A DNA stretch of 64,000 nt from Myxococcus stipitatus DSM 14675 (GTDB lineage: Bacteria > Myxococcota > Myxococcia > Myxococcales > Myxococcaceae). The notes beneath the pieces were generated by a model that saw only the letters and a list, made by a program, of their open reading frames with translations, was not told the origin of the DNA and did not search any database. This document shows, piece after piece, positions 53,650-63,100 of the stretch. A program made the translations under genes and the position numbers. Numbering within the stretch: the stretch's first letter is position 1; every line of letters begins with the position of its first letter. The stretch lies in contig NC_020126.1 in assembly GCF_000331735.1 (NCBI RefSeq), positions 4,898,001 through 4,962,000 on the forward strand, written 5' to 3'.

Positions 53650-54312
53650 GTGAATCTCGCGTGGGCGGCCGGGGGCTGGTTGATGTTGGCGGGCGCGCTC
53701 GGCTCCGAGCTGCGGCGGGATGGCTATGTGCTGCGCCCGCCGGAGGGCTTCCACATGGTGCGGTGGGAGCCCTACGCCGGTTCGGTGGCGGGGGCCGTGT
53801 CGCTGGACGCGGAGGCGGGGCGGACGTTGTCGGCGGCGCTGTCGGATGGCGAGGGGCCGGACGCGGCGATGATGCTGGTGTCCGTGGTGGAGCGAGGCTT
53901 CTCCGCCAGTCCGGCGGAGCGCGACGACTTCGCCTCGGCGGTGATGCAGCACTTCCAGCGGGAGCTGGGGGTGGCGCTCGCGCCGGAGCGGGTGGACCGG
54001 GTGGGAGGCGCGGCGCCGCGCGTGGAGGTGCTGGGCACGCTGCGGGAAGCGGGGCAGGTGCGCACGGTGCTGGTGGCGGGGCTTGCCTCGGAGGGGCGTC
54101 ACGCGGTGGTGGTGGTGAGCGCGCCGGCGGTGCGGTGGGAGTCGCTGGCGCCGGGCGTGCGTGCCTCGCTGGAGACCTTCCGGTTGGAGCCCACGACGGC
54201 GCCGGGGGTGGTGCCGCGCCGGGTGCTGGGCGCGCTGGCCGGTGCGCTGGCGGGAGCGCTGCTGGCGTCGTATGCGGCGTGGCGGCGCAAGCGGGGGGCT
54301 CCCGAGGGCTGA
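53650..54312 (+). CDS. Membrane-anchored protein with exported domain
   Basis: 220 residues starting at GTG 53650, with a short G-rich stretch upstream. A signal-peptide-like N-terminus, an exported domain of about 150 residues, and a C-terminal membrane helix (LGALAGALAGALLASYAAW) followed by RRKR give a type I topology. The domain has no recognised family. It is first in a plus-strand set with the protease and FHA protein, 117 bases before the protease start. Confidence 0.68.
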   Translation: MNLAWAAGGWLMLAGALGSELRRDGYVLRPPEGFHMVRWEPYAGSVAGAVSLDAEAGRTLSAALSDGEGPDAAMMLVSVVERGFSASPAERDDFASAVMQHFQRELGVALAPERVDRVGGAAPRVEVLGTLREAGQVRTVLVAGLASEGRHAVVVVSAPAVRWESLAPGVRASLETFRLEPTTAPGVVPRRVLGALAGALAGALLASYAAWRRKRGAPEG

Positions 54313-54429
54313 GTCGGGTGAGTCGCGTTGCCCCCGGGGCCGTGGGGGTAGCGAGCGCCCGGGGGGAACTTGCCGGGGCTGGAGGATGATCCCCACCCGC
54401 CGGGCGCTGGGATAGCGTGCGCCGCATCC

Positions 54430-55752
54430 ATGTTCGTCCTCCTTCTCGTCGCCGTGCTGGGGCAGGCGCCGTCGGCCGCCCCGTCCGAGCCGGATGTCCC
54501 ATCACCCGCTGAAAGCGAACAGCCCGTGGCGCCGGTTCCGGCCGTGCTGCCTCCGGCCACGCATGAGCTGTTCCAGCGCATCCAGAACCGCGTCGCGCAG
54601 GTGCGCATCATCGAGCGGCGCTCGGGCACGCGGTCGTCCATCGGCTCGGCCTTCTTCGTCTCCGCGCAGGGCCACGCCATCACGAACTACCACGTGATTT
54701 CGGACGTGGTGCTCCACCCGGAGGACTACACCGCGGAGCTCGTCCTGCGCAGCGGCGGCGAGCCCGTGCCCGCGAAGCTGGTGGACGTGGACGTCGTGCA
54801 TGACCTCGCCGTCATCCGGATGGACGCGGGCGTGAAGGACTTCTTCCCCTTGGAAGACCGTGAGCCGCCGCAGGGCACGCGCCTGTTCGCCATGGGGAAC
54901 CCGCACGACCTGGGCACCACCATCGTCGAGGGGACCTACAACGGCTTCATCCAGGACTCGCTCTATGAGCGCGTCCACTTCAGCGGCGCCATCAACCCGG
55001 GGATGAGCGGCGGGCCCACGCTCACCGGCCAGGGCACCGTGGTGGGCGTCAACGTCGCCACCATGGGCAACCAGCTGGGCTTCCTGGTGCCCGTCAAGCG
55101 CGCCAGTGCGTTGCTCGCGCGGGCGCTCGCGGCGAAGGCGGAAGAGGCGCCGCCGCTCGTGGAGTCGGTGCGCGCGCAGCTCCTCGAGAACCAGCAGCGG
55201 CTCACCGAGCAGATGCTCGCGGCGGCGCTGCCCAAGCACCGGCTGGGCAGCTACCACGTGCCGGGGCGCTGGATTCCCTTCCTCAAGTGCTGGGGCGACA
55301 CGCCGCATGAGCCGGAGGTGCCGTACACGGTGACCAACTACCAGTGCTCGTCGGAGGAGGACATCTACCTGTCCTCGCGCCACCGCACGGGCGTGGTGGC
55401 CTTCCTTCACCAGCAGGCCTCCAGCCAGAAGCTGGGCGCGCTGCGCTTCTCCGCGCTCTACAGCGCGCTGTTCTCCCAGGACCCGGACACGGTGGAGGCT
55501 TCGCGCGAGGACGTCACCAACTTCCGCTGCACCACGGAGTTCGTGGACGTGGAGGGGCTGCCCGTGCGCGCCGCGATGTGCCTGCGCGCCTACAAGCGCT
55601 TCCCGGGCCTCTATGACCTGGTGCTGCGCGCCGCCGCGCTCAACGCCAGCACGAGCGGAGTCGACACCAGCCTCACGCTGGGCGGCTTCACGGCGGACAA
55701 CGCGCGCAAGCTGGCTCGCCGCTACCTGGAGGGGTTGTCGTGGACGAAGTGA
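54430..55752 (+). CDS. Exported trypsin-like serine protease (S1C)
   Basis: 440 residues. A short hydrophobic leader (MFVLLLVAVLGQAPS) probably directs export. The HtrA-like protease domain carries His88 (TNYHVI), Asp125 (HDLAVI) and Ser193 (GMSGGP), with the GNPHDLG segment between. There is no PDZ domain; instead a C-terminal region of about 190 residues contains five or more Cys and no known domain. The start at 54430 begins the leader. Its end overlaps the FHA protein gene by 13 bases, so the two are coupled. Confidence 0.85.
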   Translation: MFVLLLVAVLGQAPSAAPSEPDVPSPAESEQPVAPVPAVLPPATHELFQRIQNRVAQVRIIERRSGTRSSIGSAFFVSAQGHAITNYHVISDVVLHPEDYTAELVLRSGGEPVPAKLVDVDVVHDLAVIRMDAGVKDFFPLEDREPPQGTRLFAMGNPHDLGTTIVEGTYNGFIQDSLYERVHFSGAINPGMSGGPTLTGQGTVVGVNVATMGNQLGFLVPVKRASALLARALAAKAEEAPPLVESVRAQLLENQQRLTEQMLAAALPKHRLGSYHVPGRWIPFLKCWGDTPHEPEVPYTVTNYQCSSEEDIYLSSRHRTGVVAFLHQQASSQKLGALRFSALYSALFSQDPDTVEASREDVTNFRCTTEFVDVEGLPVRAAMCLRAYKRFPGLYDLVLRAAALNASTSGVDTSLTLGGFTADNARKLARRYLEGLSWTK

Positions 55753-56708
55753 TTTTCGTCGAGGTGGTGGAGGGCGACGCCGTCCACGCGCGTCACCGGC
55801 TGGAGCGCTTCCCCGCGACGGTGGGGCGCGCGTACTCGAACGACGTCATCCTGGACGACCCGAAGGTGTCCGCGGAGCACCTGCGCATCGAGCGGCGCGA
55901 GGACGGCGTGCTGGTGGTGCGCGACGCGGGCAGCCACAACGGCACCTGGCGCGTGGACTCCTGGGCGCGGCTGGCGGAACTGGAGGTGGCGCCGGACACG
56001 CGCGTGGCGGTGGGGGACACCGTGCTGCGCTTCCGGGGGCGCAACCACGTGGTGCCGGAGACGGTGGTGACGTCCGCGCCCACGGCGCCGCGCGAGCGCT
56101 GGTTCGAGCACGCGCGGGCCTTCCCGCTGGCGATGCTGGCCTTGCTGGCGGCGAGCGCGCTGGAGTCCCACCTGGGCAACTACGGCCGCACGGACTGGGG
56201 CGCGCTGACGATGGCCCTGGTGATGCCGCTCACGCTCACGCTGCTGTGGGCGGGAGGCTGGGCGGTGGCCAGCCGCATCTCCCGGCGTCAGTTCCACTAC
56301 CGCACGCATGCCACCATCGGCAGCCTGGTGTTGCTGGCGGCCGTCGCGCTTCCGCCGGTGTTGTCGGCGCTGGGCTTCAGCCTGGGCTGGGACTCCGGGC
56401 TGGTCTGGCTGCACCACGTGACGTTCCTGGTGCTCATGGGGGTCGGCCTGTACTGGCACCTGCGCTACGTGGCGCGGTGGGAGCCGGCGCGGTTGGTGCG
56501 CGTGCTCATCGTGGTGACGCTGGCCTTCGGCGCGCTGTCCCGGGCGGATGACCTGCTGGGCAACGAGCCCTTCAGCACGTCCCTGGACTTCTCCCGCACG
56601 CTCCTGCCCCCGGCGCTCCGGGTGGCCCGTGCCCAGCCGATGGAGTCCTTCTTCGAGGAGCTGGGGGGACTCCAGGAGCAGGTGGACGCGCTCGCGAAGG
56701 AGGACTAG
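55740..56708 (+). CDS. FHA-domain polytopic membrane protein
   Basis: 322 residues from GTG 55740. An N-terminal FHA domain (about 20-100) has TVGRAYSNDVIL, SAEHLRI and GSHNGTW, so it should bind phosphothreonine. Four to five membrane helices follow (about 125-280), then a soluble tail. The FHA domain should face the cytoplasm. The fusion suggests a kinase signal is passed to the membrane, perhaps to the protease encoded just upstream, whose gene it overlaps. No known family is recognised beyond FHA. Confidence 0.85.
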   Translation: MDEVIFVEVVEGDAVHARHRLERFPATVGRAYSNDVILDDPKVSAEHLRIERREDGVLVVRDAGSHNGTWRVDSWARLAELEVAPDTRVAVGDTVLRFRGRNHVVPETVVTSAPTAPRERWFEHARAFPLAMLALLAASALESHLGNYGRTDWGALTMALVMPLTLTLLWAGGWAVASRISRRQFHYRTHATIGSLVLLAAVALPPVLSALGFSLGWDSGLVWLHHVTFLVLMGVGLYWHLRYVARWEPARLVRVLIVVTLAFGALSRADDLLGNEPFSTSLDFSRTLLPPALRVARAQPMESFFEELGGLQEQVDALAKED

Positions 56709-56836
56709 CTCGGAAGACACTCCGCGACGTCACGGGTGGGATGGTGATGTCAGACCTGGAAGGTAGACAGCCTGCGCGCGCGCGGTGAGGCCCGGGAGGT
56801 CCGCGCCGCGCGGGGCTGAGCGACCAGGAGGTCCAG

Positions 56837-58009
56837 GTGCGGGTGAGCGTGGCATCGGAGTTGGGGGCGTTTCGGGACGTGGCGCGGGGGCTGCTTGCGC
56901 GGGGCGTGCCCCCGGAGCGGGTCACCTTCGAGGATGCCCCCGGACCCTGGGAGGGACCCGTGGACCCGGGCGGCCTGGAGGGTGCGTCAGCTCGGGCGCT
57001 TCCGGTGTTGCCGTGGGACTTCCTGGGGCTGGCGGAGAAGGTGGTGTGCCACCGGGCACCGGAGCGCTGGGCGCTGCTGTACCGCGTGCTCTGGCGGATG
57101 ACGCGAGGAGAGCGGCGCCTCTTGGAGCGGGAAGGGGACCTGGACGTCCAGCGGCTGCGGCGCATGGAGCGCGCGGTGCGGCGGGACGTGAGCAACCTGG
57201 TGATCCGCATCCGCTTCCGGCGGGGCGTGTCCGACGGCGCGGAGCGCTACGTGGCCTGGTATCGGCCGGAGCACCGCGTCGTCCGACTGGCGGCGCCCTT
57301 CCTCGTGGGCCGGTTCCCCGCGCTGAGCTGGAGCCTGTTCACTCCGGACACCAGCGCGCACTGGGACGGCGTGCGGCTCACCTTCGGGGCGGGGCTCCGG
57401 CGGGAGGACCCTCCCGGCGGCACGGAGCCCTCACCGTCTCCCGCGGCGCGGCTGGAGCGGCGCACCCTGTCGTGCGGGGTCACCCGGACGCCGGTGATGC
57501 TGCTGGGGGACGTGCCTGGGACGTGGGACGAGGACGGTGGCGTGTGCTTCGTGGGTCCCGCGGGGAAGTTCCTGGAGGTCGTGCTCGCGCGTGCGGGGCT
57601 GCGGCGCACGGACCTGCGCGTCTCGCGGGAGGCCCGGCCCGGTGTCTTCGCCGTGCCCTTGGACTGGGGGGACGCCCGGTCGCGCCGGGAGCGGCTCGTC
57701 TCGGAAGTCCTGGAGGTCCGCCCGCTGCTGTTGCTGGCGCTCGGAAGCGTCGCGGGACAGCTGCTCTGGGGGCCTGGGTTCAGGCTCGACGTGTGTCGGG
57801 GGCGGCTCGTCCAGCTGTCCTCGGAGGCCGTCGCCCTGGCCACCTTCGCTCCTTCGGAGGTGTTGCGTCCGGGCGACCCTCGGGTCCAGGCGGAGCTGCG
57901 CATCCACTTCGAAGCGGACCTCCGTTCGGCGGCGGACGCGCTGCGGCGGACGTTGGTGGCACGGGCGGAATCCGCGCGGACATGTAACGATTTCAGCGCC
58001 CGTGAGTAA
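56837..58009 (+). CDS. Fused DUF4130 and degenerate uracil-DNA-glycosylase-like protein
   Basis: 390 residues; GTG 56837 with AGGAGG 5 bases upstream. The N-terminal 200 residues match DUF4130: PWDFLGLAEKVVCHRAPERW, LLYRVLWRM, YVAWYRPEH and WSLFTPDTSAHWDG. The canonical HKM of that family is SNL (RRDVSNLVIRIRF). The C-terminal part resembles UdgX-type uracil-DNA glycosylase: LLGDVPGTWDEDGG and CFVGPAGKFLE stand for the usual GExPGxxED, but CxxC is missing, no KRRIH loop is seen, and the HPSAVLR histidine is replaced (TFAPSEVLR). The usual radical-SAM partner gene is not in the window. Both halves look catalytically reduced. A strong terminator follows. Confidence 0.78.
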   Translation: MRVSVASELGAFRDVARGLLARGVPPERVTFEDAPGPWEGPVDPGGLEGASARALPVLPWDFLGLAEKVVCHRAPERWALLYRVLWRMTRGERRLLEREGDLDVQRLRRMERAVRRDVSNLVIRIRFRRGVSDGAERYVAWYRPEHRVVRLAAPFLVGRFPALSWSLFTPDTSAHWDGVRLTFGAGLRREDPPGGTEPSPSPAARLERRTLSCGVTRTPVMLLGDVPGTWDEDGGVCFVGPAGKFLEVVLARAGLRRTDLRVSREARPGVFAVPLDWGDARSRRERLVSEVLEVRPLLLLALGSVAGQLLWGPGFRLDVCRGRLVQLSSEAVALATFAPSEVLRPGDPRVQAELRIHFEADLRSAADALRRTLVARAESARTCNDFSARE

Positions 58010-58022
58010 CCTCTGTGTCGGG

Positions 58023-58050
58023 CCCTGGTGGAGTTCTGGTTCCACCAGGG
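58023..58050 (+). terminator. Hairpin terminator
   Basis: CCCTGGTGGA (58023-58032) is a perfect complement of TCCACCAGGG (58041-58050), around an 8-base loop. It starts 13 bases after the stop of the DUF4130 fusion gene. Confidence 0.75.
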
Positions 58051-58116
58051 GCTGACTCCATGGGTGGCACTTCCTGGTGCTGCCCTGGAGCTACGCCGAA
58101 CCTACCGGGGGGTACC

Positions 58117-58923
58117 ATGCGTCATCTGTCCGTGGCCCTGATGTTCCTGTCGGTCTCCGCTTGCACGCACACCCCCAGCCCGCGGTCCGGGCGGGTGGTC
58201 TCCGTTGCCCCCGCGGACCTGGCGATGAAGGCGGGCTACACACCGTGGACCATCAGCATGCCGTTCGGGGAAGCAGAGGATGGCAGTGCGCTGGTGCTGC
58301 GGTTCCTGGACCAGGCGGAGCTGTCCGGGGCTCGCTTCGTCAGTGACATGCAAGTGGTGTTCATGGCGGATGATGCGGGCACGGAGCTGGAGTGCCGCAG
58401 GCGCCTGGTGCCCCAGGCCTCCTTCGCCACGAGAAAGGGGCAGGGCGCGCCTCGGGCGATGGCGGAGGCTCCCGCGCCGCTCAAGCACATTCGCCGCGTC
58501 GAGATGGACACGGTGGTGCGCTGTGGAGACGCGACGGGGCGGGCCGTGCTCCAGTTCCTGAGCCAGAACTCTCCTCCGAGCCCGACGCGTCCCCCGTTGA
58601 TCCGCTACACCACGACCACGATGCTGATGGGGGCGTCGAGCGGTTCTTGCGTCGCCCACACCGTGAAGCGCGTGGTGACCCGCTACGCGTTCGAGGACGC
58701 CGTCGACTTCGCTCCCATGCGCGCGGACCGGCTCATGCAAGCCCGTCCGGAGCTGCGGCTGTGGGCCTCCGAGGCGGAGTGTGTGCCGAGAGATCCGCTG
58801 TCTCCCCTGGGCAACCGTCTGGAGGCCCAGGCCTATGGTGGCGCCGGGCCTCGCGCGGCCTTCCTGGGGCCGGAGCTGTCGATGAGGACGGAGCCGAGTG
58901 CCCCGTCCTTCATCGACCTGTGA
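58117..58923 (+). CDS. Lipoprotein of unknown function
   Basis: 268 residues. The signal peptide ends in lipobox VSAC (Cys16). The mature protein is mixed alpha/beta with five further Cys and no recognised motif. No neighbour suggests a job: an independent terminator precedes it and a convergent reductase gene follows 28 bases after. A weak GGGC/GCCC hairpin lies between the two stops, around 58924-58944. Confidence 0.75.
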   Translation: MRHLSVALMFLSVSACTHTPSPRSGRVVSVAPADLAMKAGYTPWTISMPFGEAEDGSALVLRFLDQAELSGARFVSDMQVVFMADDAGTELECRRRLVPQASFATRKGQGAPRAMAEAPAPLKHIRRVEMDTVVRCGDATGRAVLQFLSQNSPPSPTRPPLIRYTTTTMLMGASSGSCVAHTVKRVVTRYAFEDAVDFAPMRADRLMQARPELRLWASEAECVPRDPLSPLGNRLEAQAYGGAGPRAAFLGPELSMRTEPSAPSFIDL

Positions 58924-58951
58924 GGGCCCGGACTCGCCGAGCCCGTTCGAC

Positions 58952-59932
58952 TCACATCCCGCGGAGCGCGTGGGGCTGGTAGGGCGCCTCGAGCTGTTGA
59001 ATCTCCTCGGGCTGGAGCTTGAGGTCCACGGCTCGCACCGCGTCCTCCAGGTGCTCCATCTTGGTGGCGCCGATGATGGGCGCCGTCACCCACGGGCGAG
59101 ACAGCAGCCACGCCAGCGCGACCTGGGCGGGAGGCACGTTGCGCGCGGCGGCTACGCGGCGCGTCGCCTCCACCACCTCCCAATCTCCCGGCTGGTCATA
59201 GAGCATGCTCGAGTAGGCATCCGACTTCGCGCGCGGCGTGGAGCTCTTGTCCTCCAACGACGTGCGTGAGCCCGCGAGCAGCCCGCGCGCCAGCGGAGAC
59301 CAGGGGAGGATGCCAATGCCCTCCGCTTCGCACAGCGGGTGCATCTCGCGCTCCTCCTCGCGGTAGACCAGGTTGTAGTGGTCCTGCATGGACACGAAGC
59401 GCGTCCAGCCATTCAGGTCCGCCAGGCCCAGCGCTCGGGCGAACTGCCACGCGAAGGTCGACGACGCTCCCAGGTAGCGCACCTTCCCCTGCCGCACGAG
59501 CTGGTCCAGCGCGCACAGCGTCTCCTCGATGGGCGTCTGCGGATCCATCCGGTGGATCTGGTACAGGTCGATGGCCTCCACCCCCAGCCGCTTCAGGCTC
59601 GCCTCACACGCCTGCACGATGTGCTTGCGTGACAGCCCGCGCATGTTGGGGCCGTCCGCCATCGGGAAGAACACCTTGGTGGCCAGCACCACCTCTTCCA
59701 TCTTCGCGTAGCGACGCAGCGCGCGTCCGGTCACCTCTTCGCTGACCCCCAGCGAATACATGTCCGCCGTGTCGAAGAAGTTGATGCCCAGCTCCACCGC
59801 GCGCCGGAAGAACGGCTGGGACGCTTCCTCGCTCAGGACCCAGGGGCGCCAGGAGGGGGTGCCGTAGCTCATGCAGCCCAGGCCCAGTCGCGACACGCGC
59901 AAGCCCGTCTTGCCCAGTTGGGTGTACTTCAT
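58952..59932 (-). CDS. Aldo/keto reductase
   Basis: NADPH-dependent oxidoreductase of the AKR superfamily, 326 residues. The catalytic tetrad is visible: Asp54 and Tyr59 in FFDTADMYS, Lys86 in ATKVF and His127 in YQIHRMD. The C-terminal cofactor loop is [10 protein letters not shown]. The substrate cannot be read from sequence. Divergent from the NRPS gene, with a palindrome between them, it may be co-regulated or tailor the lipopeptide. Confidence 0.9.
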   Translation of the reverse strand: MKYTQLGKTGLRVSRLGLGCMSYGTPSWRPWVLSEEASQPFFRRAVELGINFFDTADMYSLGVSEEVTGRALRRYAKMEEVVLATKVFFPMADGPNMRGLSRKHIVQACEASLKRLGVEAIDLYQIHRMDPQTPIEETLCALDQLVRQGKVRYLGASSTFAWQFARALGLADLNGWTRFVSMQDHYNLVYREEEREMHPLCEAEGIGILPWSPLARGLLAGSRTSLEDKSSTPRAKSDAYSSMLYDQPGDWEVVEATRRVAAARNVPPAQVALAWLLSRPWVTAPIIGATKMEHLEDAVRAVDLKLQPEEIQQLEAPYQPHALRGM

Positions 59933-60040
59933 CTCGTTGCTCCTCCTGCCTTGTTTCCATGCGCCAGGACGGCCGCGCCGGTGTCCTGGATATGTAGCCG
60001 GTTCCTCCCGATGTCATGGGTCATTCATAGAGGGCCTGCT

Positions 60041-60061
60041 TTCGCGTATGTCGCGAATACG
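60041..60061. promoter_or_regulatory. Overlapping palindromes between reductase and synthetase genes
   Basis: TTCGCG (60041-60046) and CGCGAA (60052-60057) form a perfect inverted repeat around TATGT. CGTAT (60045-60049) and ATACG (60057-60061) form another around 7 bases. The gap is 255 bases and AT-rich here relative to its surroundings (TACGTTAAAAG follows). It is a good candidate operator for divergent control. Confidence 0.5.
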
Positions 60062-60187
60062 TTAAAAGAGCAGTGTTTCAGGGGGCTCCAGCTGGTGCGG
60101 TGCGGACAGCGCCCCAAGTCGACGGGATGCGTGTGTGCCGTGCTCATCCGGCGGGGGTCCTCGCGCAAATCCCCCCCGGGACTCGAC

Positions 60188-63100
60188 ATGCACCTGCCGA
60201 CTCGCGTTTCCCCCGCATCCGCGTTCGTCCGTCCGGAGTCCACCACGCTCGTGGAGGTGTGCCGCTACCGCGCGGTGACTCAACCCACGGACGACATCTA
60301 CACCTTCGTGGATGAGACGGGGGAGCACACCGTCACCTATGCCCAGCTGGACACCGAGGTGCGCGCGGTGGCGGCGCGCCTTCAACGCGAGCTGGCCCCG
60401 GGAGACCGCGCGCTGCTCATGTACCCGCCGGGTCGCGAGTACGTCGTGGGCTTCCTCGCGTGCCTCTACGCGGGCGTGGTGGCGGTGCCCGCGTATCCCC
60501 CGGACGTGACGCGCCTGGGGCGTACGCTGCCCAGGCTCCTGGCGCTGGTGGCGGACTGTGGCGCGCGAGTGGCGCTCACCACGGAAGGCATCGCCTCGCT
60601 GGTGGGGCCACTCACGGAGGGGCGCGAGGACCTGCGCGCGCTGCGCTGGCTCGCGACGGACGGCGTGCCCGTGGAGGAGGCCGCGTCGTGGCGCGAGCTC
60701 GACCTGCGCCCCGACACGGTGGCGTTCCTCCAGTACACCTCCGGCTCCACGGGGACGCCTCGCGGCGTGGTGCTGGGGCACCGGCAGCTGCTGCACAACT
60801 CGGAGCTCATCTCCCGGGGCTTCAACGCGAAGCCGGATCCGCGGTTCGTCTCCTGGCTGCCGCCGTACCACGACATGGGGTTGATCGCCGGCATCATCCA
60901 CCCGCTGTTCCGCGACATGCCGTCGTCGCTGATGCCGCCCCTGTACTTCCTCCAGCGTCCCATGCGCTGGCTGGAGGTCATCTCCCGCCATGGCGGCACG
61001 GTGAGTGGCGGACCCAACTTCGCGTTCGACCTCTGCGTGCGCAAGAGCACGCCGGAGGAGCGCGCCGCGTTGGACCTGAGCCGGTGGGAGGTCGCGTACT
61101 GCGGCGCGGAGCCGGTGCGCGCGGAGACGATGGAGCGCTTCGCCCAGGCCTTCGCGCCCGGGGGGTTCCGGCGTCAGGCGCTCTATCCCTGCTACGGGCT
61201 CGCGGAGGGGACGCTCATCGTCACGGGCCGCCAGCGCGCGGAGGACCGCGAGGACGTGCTCGTGGTGCGCGACTACTCGCGCGAGGGGCTGGAGCGAGGC
61301 GAGGCGCGACCGCCGTCTCCCGGTGAAGAAGGCGCCGCGCTGGTGAGCTGTGGCGAGGTGCTGGGCGTGCAGGAGGTCCGCGTGGTGGACCCGGGCACGC
61401 GCGAGGTGGTGCCCGCGGGGCGCGTGGGCGAGCTGTGGGTGCGTGGCCCCAGCGTCGCGGAGGGGTACTGGCAGCGGCCCGAGGAGACCGAGCGCGACTT
61501 CAACGGCCGACTCGCGGGCTCGGCCGAGGGCCCCTTCCTGCGCACGGGCGACCTGGCCATCGTCGAGGACGGCGAGGTCTTCATCACCGGCCGACTGAAG
61601 GACGTGCTCATCCTTCGCGGGCGCAACCTCTACCCGCAGGACCTGGAGCTGACGGTGGAGCGGAGCCACCCGGCCTTGCGGCCCGGCTGTGGCGTCGCGT
61701 TCCCGGTGCAGGTGCATGGCGAGGAGCGGCTCGTCGTGGTCCAGGAGGTGGCCGCGAAGGCGGTGGAGGGGGGCGCCGTCGATGACGCGCTCGCGCGCAT
61801 CCAGGCCGCGCTGACGGAGGAGCACGGCGTCGCCGCGCATGCGGTGGTGCTCATCACCGCGGGGAGCTTGCCGAAGACCTCGAGCGGAAAGGTCCAGCGG
61901 CGGGTGACGCGGCGGACCTATCTCGACGGCGCGCTGGAGGTGGTGAAGGCGTGGCGCGAGTCCGACGTGGACTCACGCGACGCCGAGTCCGTGTCACCGG
62001 AGTCCGACGAGGTGCTCGGGTGGCTCGCGGGGGATGTCGCGTGGCGGTTGGGGAGCTCCGCGGAGGCGCTCGACGCGGATGCGCCGCTCACCCGGTACGG
62101 GTTGGACTCGCTGCGGGGGCTGGACGTGATGCACGCCATCCAGCGGCGGTGGGGTGTGTCACTGCCGCCCACGTTCCTCCTCCAAGGCCCGAGCCTGCGC
62201 GAGGTGGCGGCGAAGGTGGAGCAGGAGCGAGGCGCGGCGGTGCAGCCCGTGTCGTCTTCGACTCCTGCGCTCGGAGATGTTTCACCCCACGTCTCGGATG
62301 GACAGCGGGCGCTGTGGTTCCTCCAACGGCTGGCGCCGGGCGGCACCGCGTACCACATCGCGCGGGCGATGCGGCTGGCGCCTGACGTGGACCTGGAGGT
62401 CCTCGCGCGGGTGTTCGCCGAACTCGCCGCGCGCCATCCGGCCCTGGCCTGTGCGTTTCCCGAGGAGCGAGGCGAGCCCGTGTGGCGGTCCGCCGCCGCG
62501 CCGGTGATGGAGCGGGAGTCCGCGAGCGGCTGGAGCGACGCGGCCTTGCGGGAGCGGCTGGATGCGGAGTCCCAGCGCCCCTTCGACCTGGAGCATGGCC
62601 CCTTGATGCGGGTGCGTGTCTTCACGGGCGTCGAGACCGGGCCGGTGTTGTTGCTCGTGTTCCACCACCTCATCACCGACTTCTGGTCGCTGGAGGTGTT
62701 GGCCGAGGAGCTGGGCGTCCTCTACACGGCGGGCGTTCGGGGTGTCCCCGCGGAGCTGCCCCCGCCGCCGCCGATGGCGGGCCCCATCCTCCGAGAGCGG
62801 GAGGCGCGGCTCACTGGGGCGAGAGGCGAGGCGCTCCAGTCCTGGTGGCGTGAGCGCTTGGGCGGTGAGCTGCCGGTGCTGGAGCTGCCGACGTCGAAGC
62901 CGAGACCCCGGCTCCAGTCCTTCCGAGGCGCGGCGGTGTCCTTCCAGGTGGAGGCGGATACGGCCTCCCGGCTGTTGTCGCTGGCGGGCACGCACGGCGC
63001 GACTCCGTTCATGGTGTTGCTGGCGGGCTACGTGGCCTTCTTGCGGCGCTACACCGGACAGGAAGACCTGGTGGTGGGGACGCCGACAACGGGCCGAGCG

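Noticed and set aside
53256..54389. Plus-strand frame overlapping the membrane-anchored protein
   Set aside because: Almost only Gly, Ala and Arg; another frame in the same place shows a signal peptide and membrane helix.
60062..61840. Large minus-strand frame opposite the synthetase start
   Set aside because: High-GC mirror of the FAAL domain; the plus strand has all catalytic motifs in one continuous frame.
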